A stretch of DNA of 51,094 nt from Saccoglossus kowalevskii. Lineage: Eukaryota; Hemichordata; Enteropneusta; Harrimaniidae. The notes below the pieces were generated by a model, which worked only from the letters and a program-made list of their open reading frames with translations, was not told where the DNA came from and did not search any database. The stretch spans positions 274,281-325,374 of the forward strand of contig NW_003149767.1 in NCBI RefSeq assembly GCF_000003605.2. The letters run 5' to 3'. A program made the position numbers and the translations under genes. Below are positions 33,701 to 45,929 of the stretch, piece by piece (within the stretch, counting starts at the first letter, position 1; every line of letters starts with the position of its first letter).

Positions 33701-36700
33701 TCACTATTGATATTGACATTGAAACTAATGTGCCAACTAGCAGGACATTTCCTTTGCTAATGTGGTTATTCTAGTTATGAACGCTTCAAAAATTAGTTGT
33801 GGATTTAACATAAAGATTCAAATTTATTCAGTACGTTGCCAGAAAAAATATTCACTAATTTTTAATACATAATATTATACATATACACATCAATTTGTTT
33901 CACGATCTGACTCAAGATGGTCGAATGGAGGCCATTTGTGTACTGAAACATTATCAAAATCGAGCATTGCTCAGCTTCAGGTGGATTTTGTTCAAAGTTT
34001 GTATATACATTCCACATACATTATGAGATCTTAAGATGCACAACATTTTGTTTTTCAGATCAAATTCAAAATGGCTGACTTGTGGCCATTTTGTATTATT
34101 CAATGATGTTCCAGGACAATTTCTCTAAATATGGACAACTACTCGTACTAATAATATAAATAAAACTATATATCTTAGACTTGACGAATGGAGCCGGGAA
34201 CAGCAACTGGTGCGCGCTGTTTACAATCGATATATATATTGAGGTCTGCCTATGCTCATTCAGATTTCTGTGTAAAGGCAGAAACTTGGTGACCAGTTTA
34301 GCATTATAGAATGCGTGTACAGTCTTTGAATTACCACAATAGGCAAAGTGGGGGTCAAGACCGAATATATGTGATTCCGGCATTTCATAATAAAAGTTTT
34401 CTATTAACAATTGCACTTTCAAATAATACTCATGAGTCATATTAATGTCATAACCTTGTTAAAGATCATTAGCAAATTGTGTAGGCTGTGCGCATGCTTT
34501 AATCAGTTTTTCCGTATCCAACAACCAATGCGTCATCACAGTCAATTAAATATTAAATATTAAAATATTATTCATATTCAGCCTCCATCACCGTCAGTCC
34601 CACCGCTTGAGGAAATGGACCAATTTTCAGGGTATGAAAATGTGGATGGTACACCATTACAGCCACCTCCTAGCTACAATGAAGCGCTGCGTTTACCGCC
34701 ACCACAAAGCCAAGCTATTACGACAACGTAACTAATTTCTACAAGTATATTACTTTATTTTTTGTGTTAATAATTATGAATTCCCCAAGCATTACGACAT
34801 GTTTTATTTGGACAAATAGAAAAGCTTGTTGAAATCTTGCATCATTTGTTTTGCAGAGTACCAGTTATTTCTGAAGAACAAGCAAGAAGTGCGTTGCTCG
34901 ACCATGTTTCTCATAATTGTTGCTTCGGTTCGAAGGCAGCAAAAAAAATGAAATTCACCAATATTTTTCGATTGAGTGCATTCCATGTAAGTTAGTTGTG
35001 TTTGTCTGGTACATGCATGTGTTCTATTTCAGTTATGCATGGTTTAGGCTTGTATATTGTTAGAAAGCGCAATGTAATCATACTATGCCCATATTATAGT
35101 TACATTGTGTATACACTTCACATTGTTGAAATGTGGTTTAATTGACTTGATAATGTTATGTACTGTTCCAGCAGTGTTTTCTTGGAGAATGCTTGTAGTC
35201 TATACCGTCTTTCTGATGAAATTGACAAATACATTTATAATTTAACATACAACATTATTGTGCATAATTTGTGGTACTTTTGTGATGTGATTTCTCCCTC
35301 TCAGTATTCCTTGGAATCCTACACTGAGAAAAGGTCAGCTAAATGGGACTATGAACCATACCATGGTGAGTAATAATAATAATATTCTTCATATATGAAC
35401 TTCATATATGAACATAAACTGTAACTTTAGACATAATTTTGTATATTTTTTATAAAATTTGATATTGTGGGAGATCATGCAAATTTGTTCCATATATGGT
35501 GACTTTGTGATAGTTTATACGAATTTGTTCCATGTATGGTGACTTTCTGAGAGTTTATGCAAATGCGTTTCATATATGGTGACTTTGTGAGAGTTTATGC
35601 AAATTTGTTCCATACATGGTGTCTTTTTGAAATTATGCAAATTTGTTCAATATATGGTAACTGCATTGAATTTTAAAGGCCTAGGTATACTATAAATACG
35701 CTTCTAAACATTATGCAAATTTGTTCAATATATGGTAACTGCATTGAATTTTAAAGGCCTAGGTATACTATAAATACGCTTCTAAACATTAGTAAACAGC
35801 TCTAATTGATGCTATGGAGCGTATTCCGTATATAGTACAGCATGTGAGAGTGAATGGGACCAGACGATCTCTAGAGTTACCGATGTCGCACCAATAATGT
35901 ACAAATTAATTCACTGGCTTTTTGTACACGGTGGCTTTTCCAGTTGTTTTAAGAAAATTGCAAATTCATGACGTAACTGTGTGCCCACGTGCAGGCCCAT
36001 AGCTAAGTTGTGGCAATTTTTTAACGTGACTACTGAATGTATAATGATAAGTTCTGACTGTCCTTGTCTAACCGGCCTCTTGCACATTTTATGTTAAAAG
36101 TGGCTGTGATCAGCTTTTCGCATCGTCTCAAATTTATTATCTTTACTATTGTCACGTATCAGTAGCAGCATTTATGCGAGTGAAAGTGTGAACGCTGCGC
36201 AGTGAAAATTGTGTTATTGTTGATCGTAGCGAGTTTGATAGCATCCTAAGCATACGTGTATCATGTTCATCGCCTTGGCATCGTAGTTCAACGATACGAT
36301 GGTGGCAAATGGATATGATACGTCAATTCTGCATCTCAGACGAACGCTATTGTTGAATTAAACGTAATTCAAAGGAATGGTCAATGCCACATCACTTTGT
36401 AACACGTTTCATATTAGCTTGTCAATACGGAATGCCTATGCAGCTCAGGTATGTGCTCTATGGAAGCAAGTCTGACTGGTCCGTTATATACTTTGATGCT
36501 TATGGGTATTAGTGTTATCAGCTTGTAAATAAACTACGAATTACTGTATACATAGGCTATGCAAGTGATTAACAGGACTCATTAGCATAGCTACGCCTTC
36601 AATAAAAACTTGCCTGGGGCAAGTGAATTGGGCCCTTAAATAGACATACTAGTAGTGAAATGGCTTGGCTCTGCACAATTTTGTGAATTTCCCTGATTCA

Positions 36701-39700
36701 TAAAATTTGCACAAATTTAAATCTTAGAAAATTGGTTCACAATATTTGCTTTAGTGCATCTCTAAAAAAATGCATTTATTAAAAGTGTGAGCATAAACAA
36801 ATTACCACATACTCATACCTGTTATTTATAATAAACACATGCGATGATGATAATAAAGTAAATACAGTACATGTAGAAACAATTGAACATTTATATTATG
36901 CTAGAATTATTCCATTGAATGAATACTTTATTTTTCAATGAAAGATCAAGTAATTGGTGGGTCATTCAACGGTTCAGTGCCATCTCCGTGGGATATAGAA
37001 GCAAGACCTCCTGCATTATTTCAGTCGAACACTGAAACTATGGAAGTACCACATACAGCATCTATCAAGGTAATTAACGAACATCGCTGTAATATATATT
37101 GATTTATTTCAATAATGTAACATAGTATAATTAATATATTCATATGATGTAATCAATTTCTTGATGGAAATACATAATGTACGAAGATGGGAAAGATGTG
37201 TTATTGCTCTGAATTTCATTTTTAAATATCTTCAAAATCCTCTTCCTTTATTTTGGTATCTCAATGCCAATTAAAACAAAATGCTGATACCCCACCTAAC
37301 TTACTCTGTGACATGATATGACTGTGACCGATTAAATTCATTTTGAAATATGTATATTTTTAGCCTTGTCATGACTGTATAGGTTTGAGTAGAAAACGGT
37401 GCTATAAGTGTGGTGGTAGAGGAATGGTAAGTTACTAAATCAATCGTCAATATTTTGTAGTAGTTATTGTGTCTGTAAATTTATTGAGTTACAATTCTAC
37501 ATGGCTGTACTGGTCACCAGTATGTAGTGGTTCTTGCTCTTAACCCGTTCAAATCCGGGCTTGAACACAAACTATTAAGCGATCAACTGGTGTCTTGTGT
37601 GAGTATGTCACAGACTTAGTAGGAATGACAAAGGCAATTGGCTGAGATGCATTTACCAACAGAGTTTGGGGAATCTCTGTTATTTTTAGGTCCAAATGCA
37701 GACCAAGATGTAGCCTATTAAATTGACATTTACATGTCCATTCAGTATGATTTTTTTTGAATCTACTAAGCATGACATTACCAAAATTAGTTTATATTAA
37801 TATCGAATTCGGTACGTGTGTCTAAATTGTGATTTCTGATTCATAACTGATTCATTCATAAGGTCATCATGGAAATAATTTAAGTAAGGGTTTATTTTCA
37901 GTGTTGATGTATACGATTTTTTTTACATATCAACTATTTGTCACACAATTTTATCACAAAGTATATATATTTTCAATTAAGCCGTACTACCTATGCCCAT
38001 AATTCTGACACTGTAACCACGCTCAACAATCTCTATAGTTACTATAATGTATATCATTTCAGACTCGGTGCAAATGGTGTAATGGAAACGGTTATGATTG
38101 TACTTTTTGTCATGGCTATGGAAAAAAAAGGTGAGAATCTTGTTCGCTTGAAAATATATAATACCCAACTTGGAAGTATTTAATTAAGATTTGATTCCAA
38201 CCAATCAGACTACTTGTATATTTGTAAATAAAGATTGATTTCTTGCTACATTGTTCGGAAACAAATGTTGTAAGTCGATCATTATCCCTGATACATTGCA
38301 GTTGGTCAAATGGAACCATTTTGAGTAGAAGCAATGCTATTAAGATGTTTTTTTAAAAGATGGCGTATTAGATGGCGTCCTGAATAGATTTCACACTATA
38401 CATAATGCATGAGAAATGAATGCTTGCGGGTTTCATTCAAGGGGTGATCTCCAAAGCTTTGTTTTTATTGAAAACTTTTTGTTTTGTTTCTGTTGTGCGC
38501 CTTTCAGTGCATGTGTGTTTTGGAAGATATTAATTAAAAAACGCAGTGTGCAGAGTAAGTGTGTTTGTTCTTAATTTTTGCAGGTGCTCTGTCTGCAAAG
38601 GTCATGGTCACACTGCATGTAATACGTGTAATGCTAGGGGTAAACTGAAGTGCTTCATCAGACTGACAATTGAATGGTAAGCTTTTATTTATTTATTTAC
38701 GAGATTGTGACTTCAACATATTTTTGTCATACTGAATATAAAATAGCTAATTGGCTGAATGGGATGGAATGGAATTTTGTTGTTGTTTTAGTCTTATTGC
38801 TCAAATAAATGAGATGCATTATGGGGGAACTAAAATGCAGTGTAGCTTTATTTATAAAATAGCGAGACTTTGAGATCTTGATTATTAAAAAAAATACTTC
38901 TAATAGGATGTGGGCGCCTATACTCATGTGAACTTATTTATTTTTATTATTTTAAAAAATAACCATCATGTGATTTATTTCCTGTGTACATGCACATATT
39001 GTTGTTATTATTGATTTATTTATTCGTTTATTTTAACTTTATTAGGAATGTTCATCATGATGACTATGTTGACCATGTTGAACATGTTGTGGAAAGAACT
39101 TCATTGCCGGATGAATTAATTCGCACTGTGTCTGGCGAGACTGTCTTCAAACAGGAACTCCCTAGGGTGAGTTTTGAGAATTAGAGGCAGTATATATCTA
39201 AATTTTGAATTTCAAGTTATATTAAGACTAAGTTTATATTTCGCATTTACTAATTAAGCAGTAAACCTTTTCCCTTGATATTTATAGTAAATGTCAGAAC
39301 GCAGTTGAATCCAACAATGTTATTTAAACAGCCAATAGAAACATCTCGTTTCAGTTTCATTCACGAAATTGACAAATACATGTATAAAAACCTAGGTAAT
39401 GTGTTAACAGTAACAGTTAACAGTGTCAACAATATACAAACCTCTGTGAAAGCTTAATAAACTTATAACAAGCAATCTGACGATTGAAAAAGCTCAACTG
39501 TTCTATAAGAACATTGTGTCAGACAAGTTAACCCACAAAAAAGCAGTTTTGTTCTTGTTGTTATGGACGGGCCACTTAACTTTGTCAAAGAAAGTTTTCA
39601 CAACCAATTTATTACACATACATGATGTCAGATATTTTATAATACCACATATGCCACTCTTCCCCTTCATCCCCTCTTGAAACAAAAAACACCTCAAATA

Positions 39701-41219
39701 TCAATCAAGCTATTAGTTTTTAAAAAGTCAAAATTGTCAGAAGATTTTTTTGTAATAAAAAAAGAGATGGTCGATCCAGGTACCTACAAAAAATGTGCAT
39801 AACAAGTATGGCAGCAAATCAGTTGGAAGTTTTCGAAAAAGAGTTGAAACTACCATTTTGTTTGTTAAAAATATGGCCATGAAAACAAATCTAACAGCGG
39901 TTACCAAAAATGACAAAATATTTGATAATCATAGAGAACTGAATTCAAATCTGTCGATAGGTTCATGGACCCATGATACCACATATCTCGTATCAAAGCA
40001 ATGAGTCTGTTTACAAGAATACAAAAAGAAGCCGAAAATATAACAAAGAATGTGAAACAATTATTTGCTAAAAATAGAGAATTAATGATATCGTCACGAA
40101 ACAAGCAAATATGTTGGGCTGGTACTTTTTAAGAAGTCAAACTGCAGAGCTAAAAAAAAATATTTCGAATAAAATAAACTATTGTAGTCGGTTGTATGGT
40201 CATAAGTAAGTAAGTAACAATTGTAACGTGAAAATATCGTTGAGTACAATTTTGCAAAATTCTGTCTACACTATTGAATAGTCAATTTCCTATCACTAGA
40301 AATTACATAGTTTACAGTATCGGTGTGAATTACCATATTTGCATTAATTACTGAAGTGTAAATGTGGTCAAAATTACTAATATGCTAATGATTCTATACA
40401 CACCAAATAAATTTATTGTGTTTCTGCCAGAGATGTGCTGCCAATACAGCAAATCCAAAATTATTGTACAAAAAAAATGTTTAAAGTTCAAGTTGTATCA
40501 ATCATGAAATTTGTATTGTTATGTATTAATAGGTTTGGCCAATCAATCATTTTCCACATGAGAATATCAACGAAGCGTCTAAAAATTTGGTGCAGCGTCA
40601 CCTGAATGATTTTCAAGCAACGTATGATAATGCAGGTATAGTCTTTTATTTTTACAAGAATGTACATTGTAGTGTCTGGATATCAGTGTTTCCTATATTC
40701 TACTAATCACTATTACATTATCATCTGCAATAGACGAGTTTCAAGTTATAGCGCCATCTGTAGGTTTCTGTGAAAGAATAGGTGCTTGATACATTATCCA
40801 GCTTGCGCAATTTATTCACTGTTTTTTTTTCTGGTTTCTGGGGCTCTGTTTAGCCATCTATCTTTTTATTTTATCACAGATGAAATTGGAATATTGTTAC
40901 GCTCAGGCGCAAGTTTCTAGTGACTTAACTCTAAATTTTTCAATTGTGTATGCATTCGCGCATTTACAAGATTACTATCACATTCACAAAGATGCTTACT
41001 TATATGTCTATTAATTTTTTTTTTAATTTTCCTTAACCAAGTCAAAAAAGTCTTCTTAACAATTTTTTTCAGCGTCAAAAAATTCGAGTTATTCCGGTTG
41101 CTAGCATCTATTCTAATTGGAACAACAACAGTTTCTCGTACTTCGTCTATGGATTTGAACACAAAGTGCATGCACCAGACTACCCCCAGCAGTGCAGCTG
41201 TGGATGTACTTTACTGTAA
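30746..41219 (+). CDS. SSUH2: SSUH2-like gene, copy C, frameshifted near the 3' end
   Basis: Exons: 30746-30753 (or M4, 29799-29806), 33414-33531, 34582-34727, 34857-34986, 35305-35365, 36945-37069, 37364-37426, 38063-38130, 38584-38676, 39046-39166, 40533-40635, 41073-41219. Splice sites and phases equal those of copy B. Differences: exon 8 is 33 nt shorter (CxxC spacing 10 instead of 21 residues); exon 10 has 18 extra nt (HHDDYVDHVEHVVER); the first CxxC reads CHDCIGLS. In exon 11, QATYDN replaces QAERMI through loss of 2 nt near 40616, shifting the frame to a TAG at 41102-41104. Predicted product is 355 aa, missing most of the last exon, whose own frame is still clean. It is either a recent pseudogene or an assembly indel. 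Confidence 0.85.
30976..31537. other. Assembly gap (562 N)
   Basis: A run of N that begins inside the 180-bp repeat array upstream of copy C. The repeat probably caused it, and more modules could be hidden here. Confidence 0.99.
32105..33217. other. Copy C intron 1 insertion of about 1.1 kb
   Basis: Sequence before it (GCTGATTGAATCTTCAGATT) and after it (TTTCGCATTTTCTGCATAGT) is nearly contiguous in copy B (10980-11040). The inserted AT-rich block has no recognised coding or terminal structure. Confidence 0.5.
33880..34170 (+). repeat. Dispersed repeat family R (partial copy), copy C intron 2
   Basis: It shares CATCAATTTGTTTCACGATC and AAAATGGCTGACTTGTGGCC with the 18030-18990 element, and sits at the position matching 11800-12170 in copy B. 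Confidence 0.6.
35481..35787 (+). repeat. 40-bp minisatellite plus 78-bp tandem duplication, copy C intron 5
   Basis: About four and a half 40-bp units (TTCCATATATGGTGACTTTG) are homologous to copy B 14573-14705. They are followed by a perfect or near-perfect 78-bp duplication (35632-35709 and 35710-35787) containing AAAGGCCTAGGTATACTATA. Confidence 0.85.
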
Positions 41220-41438
41220 TAGTTTTCACATTTTTTCTTAAAATTGTTTTTTTTGTGTATCTAATATGTATTTAGACATTTAGTACATTATTTCCAATAC
41301 TTCATTTATACCATACCATACTCGCATACATTAATATTTTCACTAAAGGTCAATTCTGCTATAAAATCCATGATAGCAGCACACTACATAGATTTTATGT
41401 CAATTGTGTTGATCTTTTTGATTTGAAAAATTGTTCAA

Positions 41439-41444
41439 AATAAA
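41439..41444 (+). terminator. Candidate polyadenylation signal of copy C
   Basis: AATAAA in TTGTTCAAAATAAATACT, conserved with copy A at 5614, 220 bp after the original stop. The minisatellite begins about 45 bp downstream. Confidence 0.45.
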
Positions 41445-41484
41445 TACTAATAATCATTGTATTTTTTGTGACTAATTTTCTCCA

Positions 41485-44130
41485 TCAGACATGCAGCATG
41501 TCATGACAGGTCTGTAATAGGTCTGCTCCGTTAGACAAGCGGCATGTCAATCCTATCAGGTCTGTTACTGGCATCGAAACAGAGAAATACTTGTCTATTG
41601 TATTATGGTTGACTACAATAGCCTCTCCGATGTTGTATACTCTCATTGCTAGCTTCACTGCAAAATACGTGTCATAAAAGTCCTTGATAGTCATAAGCCA
41701 ACTGCGAATTCAATGAATTAATGAAGGCAATTAAAAAAGTCAACTCTGACCGAATGTAGATTAAAGGACGGTGGTTGTTGTGTCATGTTCATGTAACAGG
41801 TCTGCTCCATCAGACATGTAACAAGCCAATTCTTTCAGGCCTGAAACATGTCTGCTCCATCAGACATGCAGCATACTAATTCTATCAGGTCTGTAACAGG
41901 TCTGCTCCATCAGACATGCAGCATACTAATTCTATCAGGTCTGTAACAGGTCTGCTCCATCAGACATGCAGCATACTAATTCTATCAGGTCTGTAACATG
42001 TCTACTCCATCAGACATGCAGCATACTAATTCTATCAGGTCTGTAACAGGTCTGCTCCATCAGACATGCAGCATGCCAATTCTATCAGGTCTGTAACAGA
42101 TCTGCTCCATCAGACACGCAGTAAGCTAATTCTCTCAGGCCTGTAACAGGTCTGCTCTATCAGACATGCAGCATACTAATTCTATCGGGTCTGTAACAGG
42201 TCTGCTCCATCAGACATGTAACAAGCCAATTTTGTCAGGCATGTAACATGTCTGCTCCATTAGAGATGCAGCAAGCCAATTCTCTCAGGCATGTAACAGG
42301 TCTGCTCCATCAGACTTGCAGCATACTAATTCTATCAGGTCTGTAACAGGTCTGCTCTATCAGACATGCAGCATGCTAATTCTATCAGGTCTGTAACAGG
42401 TCTGCTCTATCAGACATGCAGCATACTAATTCTGTCAGGTCTGTAACATGTCTACTCCATCTGACATGCAGCATACTAATTCTATCAGGCCTGTAACAGA
42501 TCTGATCCACCAGACATGCAGCATACTAATTCTATCAGGTCTGTAACAGAGCTGCTCCATCAGACATGCAGCATACTAATCCTTTCAAGTATGTAACAGG
42601 TCTGCTCCATCAGACATGTAACAAGCCAATTCTTTCAGGCCTGTAACATGTCTGCTCCATCAGACATGCAGCAAGCCAATTCTCTCAGGTCTGTACAAGT
42701 CTGCTCCATCAGACATACAGCAAGCCAATTCTCTCAGGCCTGTAACTAGTCTGCTCCATCAGACATGCAGCATACTAATTCTATCAGGTATGTAACAGAT
42801 CTGATCCACCAGACATGCAGCATACTAATTCCATCAGGTCTGTAACATGTCTACTCCATCAGACATGCAGCATACTAATTCTCTAAGGCCTGTAACAGGT
42901 CTGCTCCATCAGACATGCAGCATACTAATTCTTTCAGGTCTGTAACAGGTCTGCTCCATCAGACACGCAGTAAGCTAGTTCTCTCAGGCCTGTAACATGT
43001 CTACTCCATCAGACATGCAGCATACTAATTCTATCAGGTCTGTAACAGGTCTACTCCATCAGACATGCAGCATACTAATTCTATCAGGCCTGTAACAGAT
43101 CTGATCCACCAGACACGCAGTAAGCTAATTCTCTCAGGCCTGTAACAGGTCTGCTCCATCAGACATGCAGCATACTAATTCTATCAGGTCTGTAACAGAT
43201 CTGCTCCATCAGACACGCAGTAAGCTAATTCTCTCAGGCCTGTAACAGGTCTTCTCCATCAGACATGCAGCATACTAATTCTATTAGGTTTGTAACAGAT
43301 CTGATCCACCAGACACGCAGTAAGCTAATTCTCTCAGGCCTGTAACATGTCTACTCCATCAGACATGCAGCATACTAATTCTATCAGGTCTGTAACAGAT
43401 CTGCTCCATCAGACACGCAGTAAGCTAATTCTCTCAGGCCTGTAACAGGTCTGCTCCATCAGACATGCAGCATACTAATTCTATTAGGTTTGTAACAGAT
43501 CTGATCCACCAGACATGCAGCATACTAATTCTATCGGGTCTGTAACAGGTCTGCTCCATCAGACATGTAACAAGCCAATTTTGTCAGGTCTGTAACAGGT
43601 CTGCTCTATCAGACATGCAGCATGCTAATTCTATCAGGTCTGTAACAGGTCTGCTCTATCAGACATGCAGCATACTAATTCTGTCAGGTCTGTAACAGGT
43701 CTGCTCTATCAGACATGCAGCATGCTAATTCTATCAGATCTGTAACAGGTCTGCTCTATCAGACATGCAGCATGCCAATTCTATCAGGTCTGTAACAGGT
43801 CTGCTCTATCAGACATTCAGCATACTAATTCTATCAGGTCTGTAACAGGTCTGCTCCATCAGACATACAGCAAGCCAATTCTCTCAGGCATGTAACAGGT
43901 CTGCTCCATTAGACATGCAGCAAGCCAATTCTCTCAGGCATGTAACAGGTCTGCTCCATCAGACATGCAGCATCCTAATTCTATCAGGTCTGTAACAGGT
44001 CTGCTCTATCAGACATGCAGCATGCTAATTCTATCAGGTCTGTAACAGGTCTGCTCTATCAGACATGCAGCAAGCCAATTCTCTAAGGCCTGTAACAGGT
44101 CTGCTCCATCAGACATGCAGCAAGCTAATT
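41485..44130. repeat. 50-bp minisatellite, about 47 units, downstream of copy C
   Basis: The consensus unit runs CTGTAACAGGTCTGCTCCAT, CAGACATGCAGCATACTAAT, TCTATCAGGT. Two degenerate units (41485-41564) precede an inserted 227-bp segment; the main run is 41792-44130. Each unit has a potential hairpin, GTCTG-CTCCAT-CAGAC, and the word CAGGTCTG twice. Subtypes differ in the CATACTAATTCTATCAGGT versus AAGCCAATTCTCTCAGGCC part. Between 43111 and 43411 the ACACGCAGTAAGC variant recurs every 100 bp, a dimeric higher-order pattern. No spacers, so not CRISPR. Confidence 0.97.
41565..41791. repeat. 227-bp direct repeat, copy 1 (inside the minisatellite)
   Basis: Nearly identical to 44671-44897. It splits a satellite unit (GGTCTGT | TACTGG ... 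GTTCA | TGTAACAGG), with TGT on both sides as a possible 3-bp target duplication or microhomology. On the minus strand it holds an exon-like frame, MTIKDFYDTYFAVK and IGEAIVVNHNTIDKYFSV, preceded by a candidate acceptor (TTGAATTCGCAG). Confidence 0.85.
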
Positions 44131-44670
44131 CTGACCCGGACTTTCCCGCCAGTATATAATTTCATATTAGATAACTTCAACACTGTGAAATTAAATTGAT
44201 CATAACGTAGTGGTACACATTTCGTCATATATCAATATCTCCAAATCACATACTACATGATAATAATTGAATCATAAGCACTGGGTATGGAGAAACCTGA
44301 TAATAGAACAGCTTCTGACAAAGCAGTGAAATACCGCAAACCACGCTCTCATAAACGTCGATAATGAGAGAACATACGAGAAAAAAAGAAATATTAGTTT
44401 TGTAGAAACATATATACGCATGTTCCGAAGAAAGTAAGACCTGCAAATTCGTTATGAAAATAAGTCACTTTGCAAAGGTCTGTAAATCATGAACAGATAA
44501 CAGAACTCCAAAGAAGGTTAAAGACTTAGTTGTTCAGCAAGAACGAAGGTGATAGTTATGAGGAAGAATGTGTGTTTATCATTAACTTGCGCTACAGTGG
44601 CAAAACATCTTTGATAACTGTATGTGTGAACAATATACCGCTTCCAATGCTAACTGATAATCATGGTGAG
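44131..44670. other. Copy C 3' flank after the minisatellite
   Basis: Starts with sequence homologous to the copy A flank (about 6050-6200). No gene seen; a frame at 44530-44718 has no recognised motif. Confidence 0.45.
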
Positions 44671-44897
44671 TTACTGGCCTCGAAACAGAGAAATACTTGT
44701 CTATTGTATTATGGTTGACTACAATAGCCTCTCCGATGTTGTATACTCTCATTGCTAGCTTCACTGCAAAATACGTGTCATAAAAGTCCTTGATAGTCAT
44801 AAGCCAACTGCGAATTCAATGAATTAATGAAGGCAATTAAAAAAGTCAACTCTGACCGAATGTAGGTTAAAGGACGGTGGTTGTTGTGTCATGTTCA
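44671..44897. repeat. 227-bp direct repeat, copy 2
   Basis: Same length as 41565-41791 with very few differences (for example GTAGGTT versus GTAGATT; CCTCG versus CATCG). The minus-strand frame is open and longer here (44582-44800) and ends in a donor-like CCA|GTAACT. The flanks are unique sequence, so this is the likely source of copy 1. Confidence 0.85.
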
Positions 44898-45929
44898 ATA
44901 TGAAACTCACAGCAACGTCTACGTACGACGTAATGCTAACAAAAAAGTAAACAAACATCCTATCGCAATTCGCGATACCGTACTTGCCAGATGTTAAGAA
45001 TATATTATTTCAAAACATCCACTCAGTGGGCAAATGTGGTAGAACCCCCCCCCCCCATTAGTTAATGTTATAAATTTATTCTCTACGTATTTCATCAAAT
45101 TTTACTCAAAAATACATATTGATAAATTTGAACAATTTCCGTCAAGTTAAATTATTGCAATGTTTAGAACTAACTGAAACGATGTTCGACAGCAACATTT
45201 AATGCTTAGACACTTGGAATTATTACTTCCAAATCATATTCATTCAAAGTGGAAATGGGTGTAGAGTACATAGCATACAATTCGGTGGTGGTCGGTCTAA
45301 TCGTCTCAAATTATTAGTCAGGTCCAAAGTCGATTTATTAGGTTAGCCCGATACTAACTCGTCCTTATACACCCAAATAGATCCGAACAACAAATAGCAT
45401 CTTATAGTCACGCACTTGTCGTGCATACGACAGCACCTCAAACACGTTTATTGTATCACATGCAACTTGTTAATTCGTCAATCGTCAAATCAAGTTATTC
45501 ATATTTCAAACACGGTTGGCTGAACCCGTGGTAGTAATCGACAAGAGCTAGTACACACACGTACGTCGAAATTGACAACCACTGGCATACCAACATAGAA
45601 ATCAACATCACACTGCACAGGATCGCACTACTAACCAAAGGGAATGGGCGAAAGTTCATTGGAACGAATGTGAATTAGGGCGAATTGATTTATGGAACGA
45701 ATGTGAAGGGACGAATTAACTGTGAATCCTACGATTAATGTGTATATATAATTATGTGTTATAATCTCATATATCTCATAATGTTACACTGTATTATCAA
45801 TGACACGCGTCTACAATGTACCTACGTTTTAGGCAAAAAAAAGAATGCTGTTCATGAAGTTTCGGTTACGGTTGGAAGTTTTGAGTGCCGAATGCTAGCG
45901 ATCAGTGTGTTTTTATTTGCTTTAGGTTT
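44898..45929. other. Intergenic region, no gene recognised
   Basis: Includes a C homopolymer (about 45047-45057). 45240-45620 is less AT-rich than its surroundings but has no supported coding frame. Confidence 0.4.

Noticed and set aside
41485-44130. CRISPR-like regular repeats
   Set aside because: Units are directly contiguous with no unique spacers and the setting is a eukaryotic intergenic region; it is a minisatellite.
45047-45057. C homopolymer as a structured element
   Set aside because: A simple homopolymer with no wider pattern.
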